DNA of 64,000 bases from the NCBI RefSeq assembly GCF_950023065.1, contig NC_088677.1, positions 13,720,001-13,784,000 of the forward strand. The letters are read 5' to 3'. Origin of the DNA: Planococcus citri. Lineage: Eukaryota; Arthropoda; Insecta; Hemiptera; Pseudococcidae. A program made the translations under genes and the position numbers. The notes below the pieces were generated by a model that saw only the letters and a list, made by a program, of their open reading frames with translations, made no database searches and was not told the DNA's origin. Within the stretch, counting starts at the first letter, position 1. Every line of letters starts with the position of its first letter. Below are positions 50,901 to 59,489 of the stretch, piece after piece.

Positions 50901-51194
50901 GAATAATGTGTCGCATAATCTTGTACATTTTGACGAAAATTTTTGAGTCTCCATACTTCGCGTGGATTTGAGAATCCTATCAGAAGAAGTTCACAATTGT
51001 CATTAGATACTGTAAAAATGTATACTTTCTGGATGTTTTTCCCCAAATTCAAATTTGTGCTCTGAATCATGAAGAGTTGTTGCAACTTGAGCTTTCAAAA
51101 AAAGCTCAACTTTGAATTTTTGAAGTCTTTGGCAAACAAGTGAACCCTCATTTTGACAAACCTCCTCTTTGTCTGATTAAGAATAACCACTTAC

Positions 51195-51220
51195 ACTTTG
51201 GATATTTCCTATCACATACA
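51195..51220 (-). other. Candidate 26-nt microexon
   Basis: Lies between minus-strand CCATACAG and GTAAGTGG. Copies of the same length between AG and GTAAGTGG occur near 32,420 (TGTATGTC...CTCCAAAGG) and 46,950 (TGTACGTC...ATCCAAAGT). The donor string alone occurs at least fifteen times in the array. Confidence 0.3.
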
Positions 51221-51834
51221 CTGTATGGCTCGGATTTAAATTAACTATTTGTCGATCACACTTGAACCTATTTTTAGGATATCACAAAAAGATTGCTATT
51301 TAGCGCAGATGCTACATTACCTACATCATTATTCTTCAAGTTTCTACCATCAATGACGGTTCATTGTTTTCACATTTTTTTTGCCAAAAAGATTAAAACT
51401 TGAGGTGCTTGCCATTCGAAAACAGTACGGTCTGAAAACCTTAGGTATCTATATCTGAAGTCTCAACTTCCAAAATCAAGTTTCCAATTTTTTGCAAATT
51501 TTTTGAAAATCGAAAAGCTCTGTTACAGTTTACTGAAATTCATGTCATTCCATTTTAAATGTACCTACTTTTTCAGTAAAAATAGTGATATATAATCAAT
51601 TTGAACTTACTCGTGATATCGACTAGGTACTCCAAACCAAATTCCTCTATTACTGGCTATTTTGGAGCCTTCGGCGAGGCTTTAGATTTTTCTAGAATTT
51701 TGGAATTGTTCTAGTGGGTGCAGAAATCGAGTTCTGACTTATTTGAAAATCACATGTATCTAGAATTTTGAAAATTTCAGCTCTCATAGGTGGAGAGAGA
51801 TAGGCAATAATCTAAAATTTAAAATTTCTCTTAC

Positions 51835-51965
51835 CAACGTCTATTTGGCATGGGTAGTAATTTTTGACCGTAAGAAACCGTTTGTAGTTGAGCAGGATAA
51901 TTTTTTTCCGTTGTTTTGAAAGTTTTGGAAGCATCTGAAGTTCATTTAGTGTCAATAGCGCCAAA
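51835..51965 (-). other. Candidate exon after CCCGCAG, best copy (131 nt)
   Basis: Open from codon position 3 for 43 codons (LALLTLNELQMLPKL, a lysine/arginine-rich stretch, NYYPCQIDV) and ends before GTAAGAGAAATT. The copy at 25,877-25,989 (113 nt) keeps LALLRPNEFHD at one end and NYGQIDV at the other in the same frame. Acceptor strings are CACAG or CGCAG in most copies. Lengths vary between copies. Confidence 0.3.
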
Positions 51966-52711
51966 CTGCGGGTATTTCTTTTTGACACAATGACACTCTT
52001 ATAATCGATCGTACAGGAGGGGAGTCATTCTTGAAAAAATCCAGTTTGGAATTCCACCTCGAAATGACAAGGAAATTGATTTATGCAGCTAAAAATCGAG
52101 TTCTGGTTTCATTCTCGACTGTTGCCAAAATGATTGTGAGGAAGGTCAGCTTAAAAATCCCTTACAAACGCTTGCAGGATTATTTATGTCCATCAAGCCA
52201 AAATTTTTAAGGCCATGAAAGAAAATTACTTACCGTATTTTTAAGTGAAAGTCTTGTTTTGATTGTGCAGTGGTCAGATTGGATTTTGGGGGCTACCTAA
52301 TTGCTTACTTAATTATTGAATTTCGATGCAATTTTTCAAGATGAGATTAATTTTTTTAAGAGGATTTATTATCCGATTGAGACATGGCATCCTCAATAAG
52401 ATTGATTTTATTATTTTGAAAATACTTGAGTGTGAAATATACATTCGTTTACCTACTAGAGAAATTATACTTACTTGATAAAGAAAAATTCACGGGGTGG
52501 GTACATTGCCAAGTAATCCCTGAGTCATAAATTAATGATCCTTGGTTATGGGATTTTGAACCGGTCAGACTCCTTCTGTCATTCCTACACAATCTGGATA
52601 TGACTATGAGTTTGCAGTCTTCGAGTGTTCTATAGATAATTGATGATTCTTCTTGAAGCAGTTATGATTACAATAGTTCATGAACTACTCTAAGCGATGC
52701 ATAATGTGATA

Positions 52712-52905
52712 TTTATTATGTCATGTCATTTATTGTTGGCGAAAGTGAATGAAATAATCTGCAATATTTTGAATACCTGATCTTTGAATGCTCAGCTTTC
52801 CTGAATTCTTTTTATGCCTTCTACAAATTTTTGGGCTTTGAACTTTGTACTTCTAAGGAGAAGACTTCCCCTATTCTCTTCCTTTGTTGTGGGTTCAAGG
52901 AAGTT
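52712..52905 (-). other. Candidate 3'-terminal exon and poly(A) signals, best copy
   Basis: After minus-strand CAATTTCAG (AG at 52,906-52,907) the frame reads NFLEPTTKEENRGSLLLRST and stays open for 37 codons to a stop at 52,792-52,794. AATAAA hexamers follow at 52,729-52,734 and 52,712-52,717. This is the clearest copy of the block listed at 1,919-2,104. Hydrophilic, no recognised domain. Confidence 0.4.
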
Positions 52906-54580
52906 CTGAAATTGCTTCGAGTGAGAAGGATCGATAAATGACATCTAGTGATGAGAAAAGAGTCTATAAGAAGTTTGTAGATGGGGTAGTTTCTGGAAAT
53001 AATGAGTTGACGGGGTTTGAAAATGACGCAGCACCGGTACTTACATAGGTACAAGTTTTGTTTGAAAATTTCATTTCTGCTTCTCATTCGAGTTACTCGT
53101 ACTTCAATTTAATTAAGGTTATAATCATACGTTCTGCATGCTGTGATTGTTGCGGGTTTCCTTTCTTTTTTTTAGTATTTTAACAATTTTTTCTCAAAAA
53201 TTCTCCCCTAGGTAGGTGATCATTATTGTAGTTTGAGATTGATGGAATTTTTTATTTTGGATGGAAAACAAATTTAAGTTTATTTTGAAATTTTATACGT
53301 ATTTATGGTGAAAAAGAAAAAATTATTGCCAAAAGACCTCAACAGGATGCAGGAAAACTTTCAGTTCTTTAGTTCAATGATTAACCTCCAAGGTGACTCA
53401 AACCTGAAAAAATATAGAAAATGAAAATTTTGAAATCTTTCACATTTTTTTTGTCTCATGTGATGTAGGTATACAATATCATACATCAAAGAGTTAGGTA
53501 AGTACCTGAAACAAAAAAAGAAAATACTTGAATAAAAAAATGAAAAAATAACATTTTTGAAAATAATTGATTTTTAAAAATGTTGAAATTATAAAATTTT
53601 CAAAGTTTGAATTCTCTTCTTATCAATTAACTCTCACGAGTGATCTTCTGTGAATTTCCCTCAAACTTGGCTTCGAGTAGAACATCACCTCTGATGTTCA
53701 TCGAAGCATTAAAAAATATACCCATATATAATTACAATTAGGTACTTGCCTTCCAAGCAACCAAAAAGCTAAACTAAAATGAAGCAGACTAATTACGAGT
53801 TACAACCCTCCCAATTCACCAGATTCGAACGATAGTTCGCGAACGAAGAAAATGTAAACAAGAAACCTTTTGTTTACTTTACTGGTGCTTGAGGATTGTT
53901 AAAACAACGTTAAGTATATGTGATTCTCGAGACCCTAATGTTGCCACTTTTTTTGATCACTATTTTTTGGTAGAAAATGAAAAATGTTAAACATGGGAGT
54001 CTCATAATTGTAAAATACGTTCAATTACCTTTATTTTGACGTGTTTACCTTCAAAATCGAGCGATTCTGTCCAAAATTATGGCTGTTTGAAGTTTTGCAT
54101 CTGTTATCACTCAGTATCAGTGTAGCCAACCCATAAATTATCTTAGCTGTTTCTGTACAAAAATTTCAAATTATACATTTTTTCAAAAAATAAGGCTCAA
54201 TGTGAAATGTATTTTATGTTAATACTTCATATCGTTTGTGACAACCAAAATTTAAGATGTATTTCGTGCTTCAATTAACTTATTCAATAAATTTGAAAAT
54301 TGGTAATGGGATTTCTTGGTTTGCCAGCATTGCGGACTGCGTGATGACGTCACAACGAATGTAAAACTGCAAACGGCTATAATTTTTATGGGAATCAATC
54401 AATTTTGAAAATGCTTATTTATTAAGACATGTTTTTGAGTGTATTTTTCATTTTTAATGATCCCAAGTTTCACATTTGTCATTTTACACGAAAAAAAAAT
54501 GATTCCAAAAAATGGCAACGTTGAGCTCGTGAAAATTATATCTATCTAACGTTGTTTCATTTTATCCAAGCACCAGAAGG

Positions 54581-54686
54581 TGTAGAGTGCGCTACAATGT
54601 ATGCTTATCTTGTATGTACGATTCAATGTTCGTTATCGTTTATCATTATTAAATGCTTGGTCATGTCTCGTGTATAATATATTACA
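54581..54686 (+). repeat. 5' LTR of the Ty3/gypsy element
   Basis: 106 bp, TGTAGAGTGC...ATATTACA, identical base for base to 58,894-58,999. It ends exactly where the primer-binding-like TGGCGC begins. Confidence 0.95.
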
Positions 54687-54699
54687 TGGCGCTGCGGAC
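54687..54699 (+). promoter_or_regulatory. Primer-binding site of the Ty3/gypsy element
   Basis: TGGCGCTGCGGAC directly abuts the 5' LTR. TGG pairs with a tRNA 3' CCA end, as usual for minus-strand priming. I did not identify the tRNA with certainty; a serine-type tRNA ending CGCCA is possible. Confidence 0.6.
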
Positions 54700-54795
54700 T
54701 AAAAAATTGAAATAAAATGGTTCGTTTTCGTTTAAAATAATTCGTTGTAATAATAATTGCAAAGTGCAAAGTAATAGTAATAATCAGTGATAAAA

Positions 54796-57700
54796 ATGTC
54801 GAATTATAACAAGCCTAACGAGCTCAAATTGGACGCTAACGCAAGTGAAAACTGGCGACGTTTTCGGCGAGAATTTGATCTATATTTAAAAGCATCAAGT
54901 CTAATAAACGCCGATGAAGTACGTAAATGTGCTTTATTACTCAATTTTGCCGGTGAAGCAGCCCAGGAGTTAATCGATTCATCTGGTATGTCCGAAGAGG
55001 ATCAAGAAAGCCTCGAATTAGTTATTCAGTTCTTCGAAGACAGAATAAATCCTAAAGTCAATGTCACGTTTCTACGATTCAAGTTTTTATCACGGTCTCA
55101 AAAAGAAGACGAATCGTTTGAAGAATTCTTAGCTGCCTTGCAGAAACTAGTTCGTGGGTGTAAATTTAATGATCAAGAACAGTCCTTAATAAAAGATCGA
55201 ATTGTAATTGGTACTAAAGATAAAACCCTGCAAGCCGATATGTTGAAAGTTCCTGACCTAAATTTAGAAGAAGCTATCGAGATGGCCAGAATTCAGGAAT
55301 CGAGCACTGCACAAGTTAAAGCGATCAACGAATGTTCCGCGTTGTTATCCACCGAAAAAGATAAAATAGACGCATTTAAAAATAAAAATAAATATAAGAA
55401 TCGTTCTCGAAATCGTCGTGATAGTGAATATTCTTCTAATCGTAATGAAAATAATCGTGATAAAAATGATAGACAAAGTGATAATGAATCTTACCGGTGT
55501 AAAAAGTGTGATACCGTTCATCGTAGACGTGAATGCCCTGCATACGGCAAAAAGTGTTCGAATTGCGGTTACTTCGGTCATTTTGCCATCGGTTGTAAAT
55601 TTAAAAACAAGCATTCGAAAAATCGAGATAAAAAGTTCCATACGTTGAAAGACAATTCGAGCAGTGATAGCGATTCTACGTTCTCGTTTAATGCGATTAA
55701 AATTAATAAAATCGGAAAGAAAGCTTCCTGGTTCGAAAATATCACGATTAGTAACGATGTGATACCTTTCAAGTTGGATTGTGGTGCTGAAAATAATGTT
55801 CTACCGTATAAAATATTCAAGAAACTTGGCATCGATGAAAGTAAAATAAAATCTTCATCCGTACGTGCAGTCGCATATGGTAATACAGAGATCAACGTAG
55901 TTGGCGAAATAAAATTGAAGTCTAAAGTGAAAAATCAAATTCACAATATCGAATATTTAATCGTTGATGTCGACGACGACCCATTACTTGGTTTAAGTAC
56001 CTGTGAAGAGCTGAAATTAATTAAACGAATAAACAAAGTTTCGAAAGCGGATCTATTGAAGGAATATGCGGATGTATTCAGAGGCATCGGAAAATTTAAG
56101 GAAAAGTATACCCTTAAATTAAAAAAGAATGCAGTCCCAACGATTTGTAAGCTGAAACGCGTTCCTGAAAGCATCCGGAAAGAACTGAAAAAAACGCTGG
56201 ATAGATATGAAAAAGCTAACATCATATCTAAAGTAAATAAGCCTACTGAATGGGTAAGCAACATGGCCGTTGCTGAGAAGAAAAGCGGAAAACTTCGTTT
56301 GTGTTTATTTCCGTTAGAATTGAACGAAGCGTTGATACCGGACGTTCATCCTATTCCAACATCGAAGGAAATTATTCCAGAATTAGCCAATAAAAAGGTA
56401 TTTACGGTAGCAGACGTCAGTGAAGCGTTTTTCCATACAGAGCTTGATGAAGAAAGCAGTGAACTAACCACATTCATCACACCTTTTGGAAAATACAAGT
56501 ATAATTACCTGCCACAAGGTCTTAATATCTCTGCTGAAGTACACCAAAGAAATATTGAGAAGGTATTCGAAGGTTTGCCTGTGTTCCCGTATATTGATGA
56601 TTTTATTATTGCTGGAGAAGACGAAGAAGAACATGATCGAATTTTAAAATTAGTGCTGGATCGTGCCAGAGAGCACAACGTTCGTTTCAACATCAACAAA
56701 CTACAATACAAAATGTCCAAAGTCAAATTTTTAGGACTGATTGTATCTCGTGATGGCGTCGAAATTGATCAAGAGTATGTTGAAGCGGTCAAATCTCTTG
56801 GAATCCCAAAAAATCAAGAGGAACTTGGTTCTTTCTTGGGAATGGTGAATTCGTTACGTCAATTCATACCCAACATTGCTGAGAAAACATCACTTTTACG
56901 GTCTTTGATGAAAAAAGGTACTGAATTCATTTGGACCTCAGATCATACAGAAGCTTATAACAAATTGATCGAAACACTGACCTCTACACCTACGTTGCGC
57001 ATCTTCGATAGTAATAAACCAATACGTGTAGATTGTGATGCTTCCAAGAATGGCCTTGGAGCATGTTTGAAACAAGACAATCAACCAGTGTATTTTATGT
57101 CTCGAGCTCTCACTGAAACAGAAATTCGTTATTCACAAATCGAGAAAGAATTACTTGCGATCTGTTTTGCAGTTGAGAAATTTCACTACCATATCTACGG
57201 TCGACACGTTGATATCTATACTGATCACCTCCCGCTCCTACGTATTATGGAGAAGCCTTTATCTAATCTTACATCACGATTGCAGAAAATGAGAATGAGA
57301 TTACTACCGTATAAACTCAAGTTGCATTTTATCAAAGGAAAAGATAATAAAGTTGCTGATCATCTGTCAAGGTATTATTCTCTAACAACGAAATCGAATA
57401 CTGACTTCATGGACGTGCATATTCACTCTGTTCGTTCAAATTTCAAACCAAGCGATGAAAAGTTGAAGTCTATCAAGGAAGAAACTTCAAAAGATCCAAT
57501 TTTGTCGCAAATTTTGAACGCATATCGTACTGATTGGCCTGAATTGAAAGATTTGTCTCCAGATGTGAAGTACTATTATGAATTACAAGATGACATTTTC
57601 GAAGAAGATGGTATCCTTTATTTGAACCATAAAATACTCGTTCCGAAGTCACTTGTTCCACAATTCTTGAGCAAAATTCATGAAGCTCATTTGGGTATTG

Positions 57701-58788
57701 AGAAAACGAAGGCAAGAGCTAGAATGATATGTTTTTGGAGAAATATCAATCACGATATCGAAGAAGTCGTCAAGCAATGTAAAATTTGTGAAAAATATGC
57801 CAATAAACCTCAAAAAGAGCCTCTCATTTCTCACGAGCTGCCTGGTCTTCCATTTGAAAAAATTGGAATGGATATTGCCGAAGTACGAGGTAAACATTGT
57901 CTAGTGATAGTCGATTACTACAGTCACTGGATCGAAGTTCACAAATTGAAAAAGTTAGATGCAGATACGGTGGTTAATAAATTGAAAAATACGTTTAGTC
58001 GATTTGGTGTTCCTGCCAATGTAATTAGCGATAATGTTCCATTCAACAGCAAACAGTTACATCAATTCGCATCTGCATGGAATTTCAATATGACGTTTAC
58101 CAGTCCTCGTTACCCTCAGTCAAATGGTATGGCTGAAAAAGCTGTTGGCATCGTGAAAAAGCTAATCAAAAAAGCAGCCGAATCCAATAACGACATTGAG
58201 GCGGCTTTGCTCGAATACAATAACACTCCGATCAAAAATCTGAACTATTCGCCTGCTCAGTTGCTACAGAATCGGTCACTACGTACGAAAATTCCTATTC
58301 ATAAAAAGAATCTATCTCCGTCAATACCTGTTGATGTGAAATATAAGCAAGAATTAAATCAACAGAAACATGAATTTTATTATAATTCATCAGCCAAAGC
58401 AAGAGAAGAATTTCGTATCGGTCAATATGTAACAGTCAGAGATGGTGCAGTTTGGTTACCTGGAAAAATCGTCGGAAAGGCAGAAGAGCCGCGTTCATAC
58501 TACGTTTCCATGAACAATAATACTTCTGTTTTGCGCCGAAACGCGTCATTTTTGAGACCCTTGAAGAATAATCCTACGTTTCAAACTTCTCATACTAGGC
58601 CGCGTAGAAAAACAGAAGAACAACAGATAGAAAATGATGAACAACCTCAGGAAATTCAACCTACACCTACGGTGAGCCAAGAAATGATTGTTGAAAATGA
58701 TAATCAAATACGGCGTTCTCGAAGGGAAAAGAAATTACCCAATAGACTGAAAGACAGTGTATATAATTATTCTAGTTACGATATATAA
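54796..58788 (+). CDS. Gag-Pol polyprotein of the Ty3/gypsy element
   Basis: Single intact frame of 1,330 residues. I chose the ATG at 54,796 (AAAAATGTC); the frame is open slightly further upstream without an ATG. Gag occupies about residues 1-300, with a basic Asn/Arg/Asp-rich linker and two zinc knuckles (Cys235-Cys247, spaced CX2CX3HX4C, and Cys254-Cys267, CX2CX4HX4C). The protease motif is LDCGAEN at 326-332, with Cys329 where DTG or DSG is usual. RT has Asp540 and YIDD at 599-602. RNase H shows Asp746/Asp748, Glu785 and Asp810. Integrase has an HHCC-type finger (His962, His965, Cys995, Cys998) and core acidic residues Asp1026, Asp1079 and Glu1114. Several normally invariant positions differ (CLFP for CLDP, PQG for PFG, SDNVPF for SDNGPQF), so activity is uncertain although the frame is unbroken. 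Confidence 0.95.
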   Translation: MSNYNKPNELKLDANASENWRRFRREFDLYLKASSLINADEVRKCALLLNFAGEAAQELIDSSGMSEEDQESLELVIQFFEDRINPKVNVTFLRFKFLSRSQKEDESFEEFLAALQKLVRGCKFNDQEQSLIKDRIVIGTKDKTLQADMLKVPDLNLEEAIEMARIQESSTAQVKAINECSALLSTEKDKIDAFKNKNKYKNRSRNRRDSEYSSNRNENNRDKNDRQSDNESYRCKKCDTVHRRRECPAYGKKCSNCGYFGHFAIGCKFKNKHSKNRDKKFHTLKDNSSSDSDSTFSFNAIKINKIGKKASWFENITISNDVIPFKLDCGAENNVLPYKIFKKLGIDESKIKSSSVRAVAYGNTEINVVGEIKLKSKVKNQIHNIEYLIVDVDDDPLLGLSTCEELKLIKRINKVSKADLLKEYADVFRGIGKFKEKYTLKLKKNAVPTICKLKRVPESIRKELKKTLDRYEKANIISKVNKPTEWVSNMAVAEKKSGKLRLCLFPLELNEALIPDVHPIPTSKEIIPELANKKVFTVADVSEAFFHTELDEESSELTTFITPFGKYKYNYLPQGLNISAEVHQRNIEKVFEGLPVFPYIDDFIIAGEDEEEHDRILKLVLDRAREHNVRFNINKLQYKMSKVKFLGLIVSRDGVEIDQEYVEAVKSLGIPKNQEELGSFLGMVNSLRQFIPNIAEKTSLLRSLMKKGTEFIWTSDHTEAYNKLIETLTSTPTLRIFDSNKPIRVDCDASKNGLGACLKQDNQPVYFMSRALTETEIRYSQIEKELLAICFAVEKFHYHIYGRHVDIYTDHLPLLRIMEKPLSNLTSRLQKMRMRLLPYKLKLHFIKGKDNKVADHLSRYYSLTTKSNTDFMDVHIHSVRSNFKPSDEKLKSIKEETSKDPILSQILNAYRTDWPELKDLSPDVKYYYELQDDIFEEDGILYLNHKILVPKSLVPQFLSKIHEAHLGIEKTKARARMICFWRNINHDIEEVVKQCKICEKYANKPQKEPLISHELPGLPFEKIGMDIAEVRGKHCLVIVDYYSHWIEVHKLKKLDADTVVNKLKNTFSRFGVPANVISDNVPFNSKQLHQFASAWNFNMTFTSPRYPQSNGMAEKAVGIVKKLIKKAAESNNDIEAALLEYNNTPIKNLNYSPAQLLQNRSLRTKIPIHKKNLSPSIPVDVKYKQELNQQKHEFYYNSSAKAREEFRIGQYVTVRDGAVWLPGKIVGKAEEPRSYYVSMNNNTSVLRRNASFLRPLKNNPTFQTSHTRPRRKTEEQQIENDEQPQEIQPTPTVSQEMIVENDNQIRRSRREKKLPNRLKDSVYNYSSYDI

Positions 58789-58881
58789 ATTTTGTAACTT
58801 ATTTATTCATTTATTTATTCGTTCATCTATTTATTTTCATGTTATTATTGTTTTCGTTATTTATTTTGTATTTTTTGAGCT

Positions 58882-58893
58882 AAAGAAAGGGGA
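58882..58893 (+). promoter_or_regulatory. Polypurine tract of the Ty3/gypsy element
   Basis: AAAGAAAGGGGA lies immediately upstream of the 3' LTR, the standard position for plus-strand DNA priming. Confidence 0.85.
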
Positions 58894-58999
58894 TGTAGAG
58901 TGCGCTACAATGTATGCTTATCTTGTATGTACGATTCAATGTTCGTTATCGTTTATCATTATTAAATGCTTGGTCATGTCTCGTGTATAATATATTACA
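58894..58999 (+). repeat. 3' LTR of the Ty3/gypsy element
   Basis: 106 bp, identical to the 5' LTR, followed by the duplication GAAGG. Confidence 0.95.
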
Positions 59000-59085
59000 G
59001 AAGGCGCGCAGGAACAAACAGGAGTGCGCGTCGTTTGCATTTGTAGGGTGCCCTAAATGAATCGCCGTTCGAATCTGGTCAATTC

Positions 59086-59199
59086 CGAGCGAAATGGAAG
59101 TTTGCTCTTTGGACACTGAAAATAGAATACTACATACTTATACTTGTAGTCAAAAATTTCCCATAGGCGTCGAATGTCGATGTTTGTTATCTTATTCAT
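59086..59199 (-). repeat. Short scrap of array sequence between two transposons
   Basis: Matches the array block that follows CAATTC elsewhere (CCGAGCGAAATGGAAGTTTG, CTCTTTGGACACTGAAAATA), then diverges near 59,165 and ends at the presumed start of the Ty1/copia element. Confidence 0.6.
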
Positions 59200-59473
59200 T
59201 GTAGGGCCGTATGTTAGATCGTGGCTGTACTATACTGTACTAGCCACGCCCTATGTATTCCCAGATGATCGAGTCTATACTTACGAGCATAGGTACGCGG
59301 CTAGCTAGCTGGGCTAACCAGTTCGGTGGTGTCGCGTATGTATAGAAGTTGGCTATATGTACGTGTATGTTGACGCGATGTTTTTAATTCTAAATAAAGG
59401 CTTTAAGCCCCGATGGTGTTTTTATTTCTATCGTTACGATTCGCGAGTATATTAGAGCCGAATTATTCCAACA
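59200..59473 (+). repeat. Candidate 5' LTR of the Ty1/copia element
   Basis: Starts TGTAGGGCC and ends TTATTCCAACA, the common TATTCCAACA-type end of copia LTRs. It contains CTAAATAAAGGC near 59,391, a likely poly(A) signal. The start is uncertain: a shorter LTR starting at TGTTGACGCG (59,369) cannot be excluded. Confidence 0.5.
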
Positions 59474-59489
59474 TGGTGGAGGCAGCCGG
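59474..59489 (+). promoter_or_regulatory. Candidate primer-binding site of the Ty1/copia element
   Basis: TGGTGGAGGCAGCCGG directly follows the presumed LTR end ACA. TGG would pair with a tRNA CCA end; the tRNA is not identified. Confidence 0.4.

Larger units (their letters stand above)
50382..52250 (-). pseudogene. Candidate compact multi-exon unit of unknown family
   Basis: Reading the minus strand from 52,250, the blocks are: one ending AATACG before GTAAGTAATTTTC (52,233); a short one ending GCGTTT before GTAAGG; the block 51,965-51,835 after CCCGCAG, open as LALLTLNELQMLPKLSKQRK and onward to PCQIDV before GTAAGAG; a 26-nt block 51,220-51,195 between ACAG and GTAAGTGG; the open frame 51,085-50,858; a block ending ACGTTG before GTAAGAA (about 50,680); and a terminal block after TTCAG (50,556) with AATAAA at 50,382-50,387. 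The phases I tried do not connect the first coding candidates, and I could not identify a start codon. It may be a decayed gene or a non-coding transcript. Confidence 0.25.
42661..53811 (-). repeat. Array segment with the most compact units
   Basis: No recognised gene. Terminal blocks start at AG 45,419, 50,557 and 52,906. The unit between about 52,320 and 50,340 is the shortest that has most blocks in order and is listed separately. The block series runs up to 53,811, where the long-TIR element is inserted in the string CCAATTCCGAGCG. Confidence 0.55.
54581..58999 (+). mobile_element. Full-length Ty3/gypsy retrotransposon, Mag-like
   Basis: The element is 4,419 bp, bounded by identical 106-bp LTRs and a perfect 5-bp target duplication GAAGG (54,576-54,580 and 59,000-59,004). 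It has one continuous Gag-Pol frame with the order nucleocapsid, protease, RT, RNase H, integrase, which defines Ty3/gypsy. No envelope frame is present. The single frame and very short LTRs recall the Mag lineage (Bombyx mag also has very short LTRs); this placement is inference. Identical LTRs mean a recent insertion. Confidence 0.93.
53818..59079. mobile_element. Long-TIR element (838 bp without its gypsy insertion)
   Basis: Both ends are ACCAGATTCGAACG in inverted orientation, flanked by CAATTC at 53,812-53,817 and 59,080-59,085; other array copies have a single CAATTCCGAGCG there. The arms are related for well over 100 bp: CTGGTGCTTG, AACAACGTTA and a CAACGTTGCCA-like string recur inverted in the same order. 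No coding frame belongs to it. The Ty3/gypsy element at 54,581-58,999 splits it near its right arm. The superfamily is uncertain; a 6-bp duplication is unusual. Confidence 0.75.

Noticed and set aside
55345..57897. Several minus-strand frames of 70-107 codons under the gypsy polyprotein
   Set aside because: Antisense shadows of a clearly real coding region.
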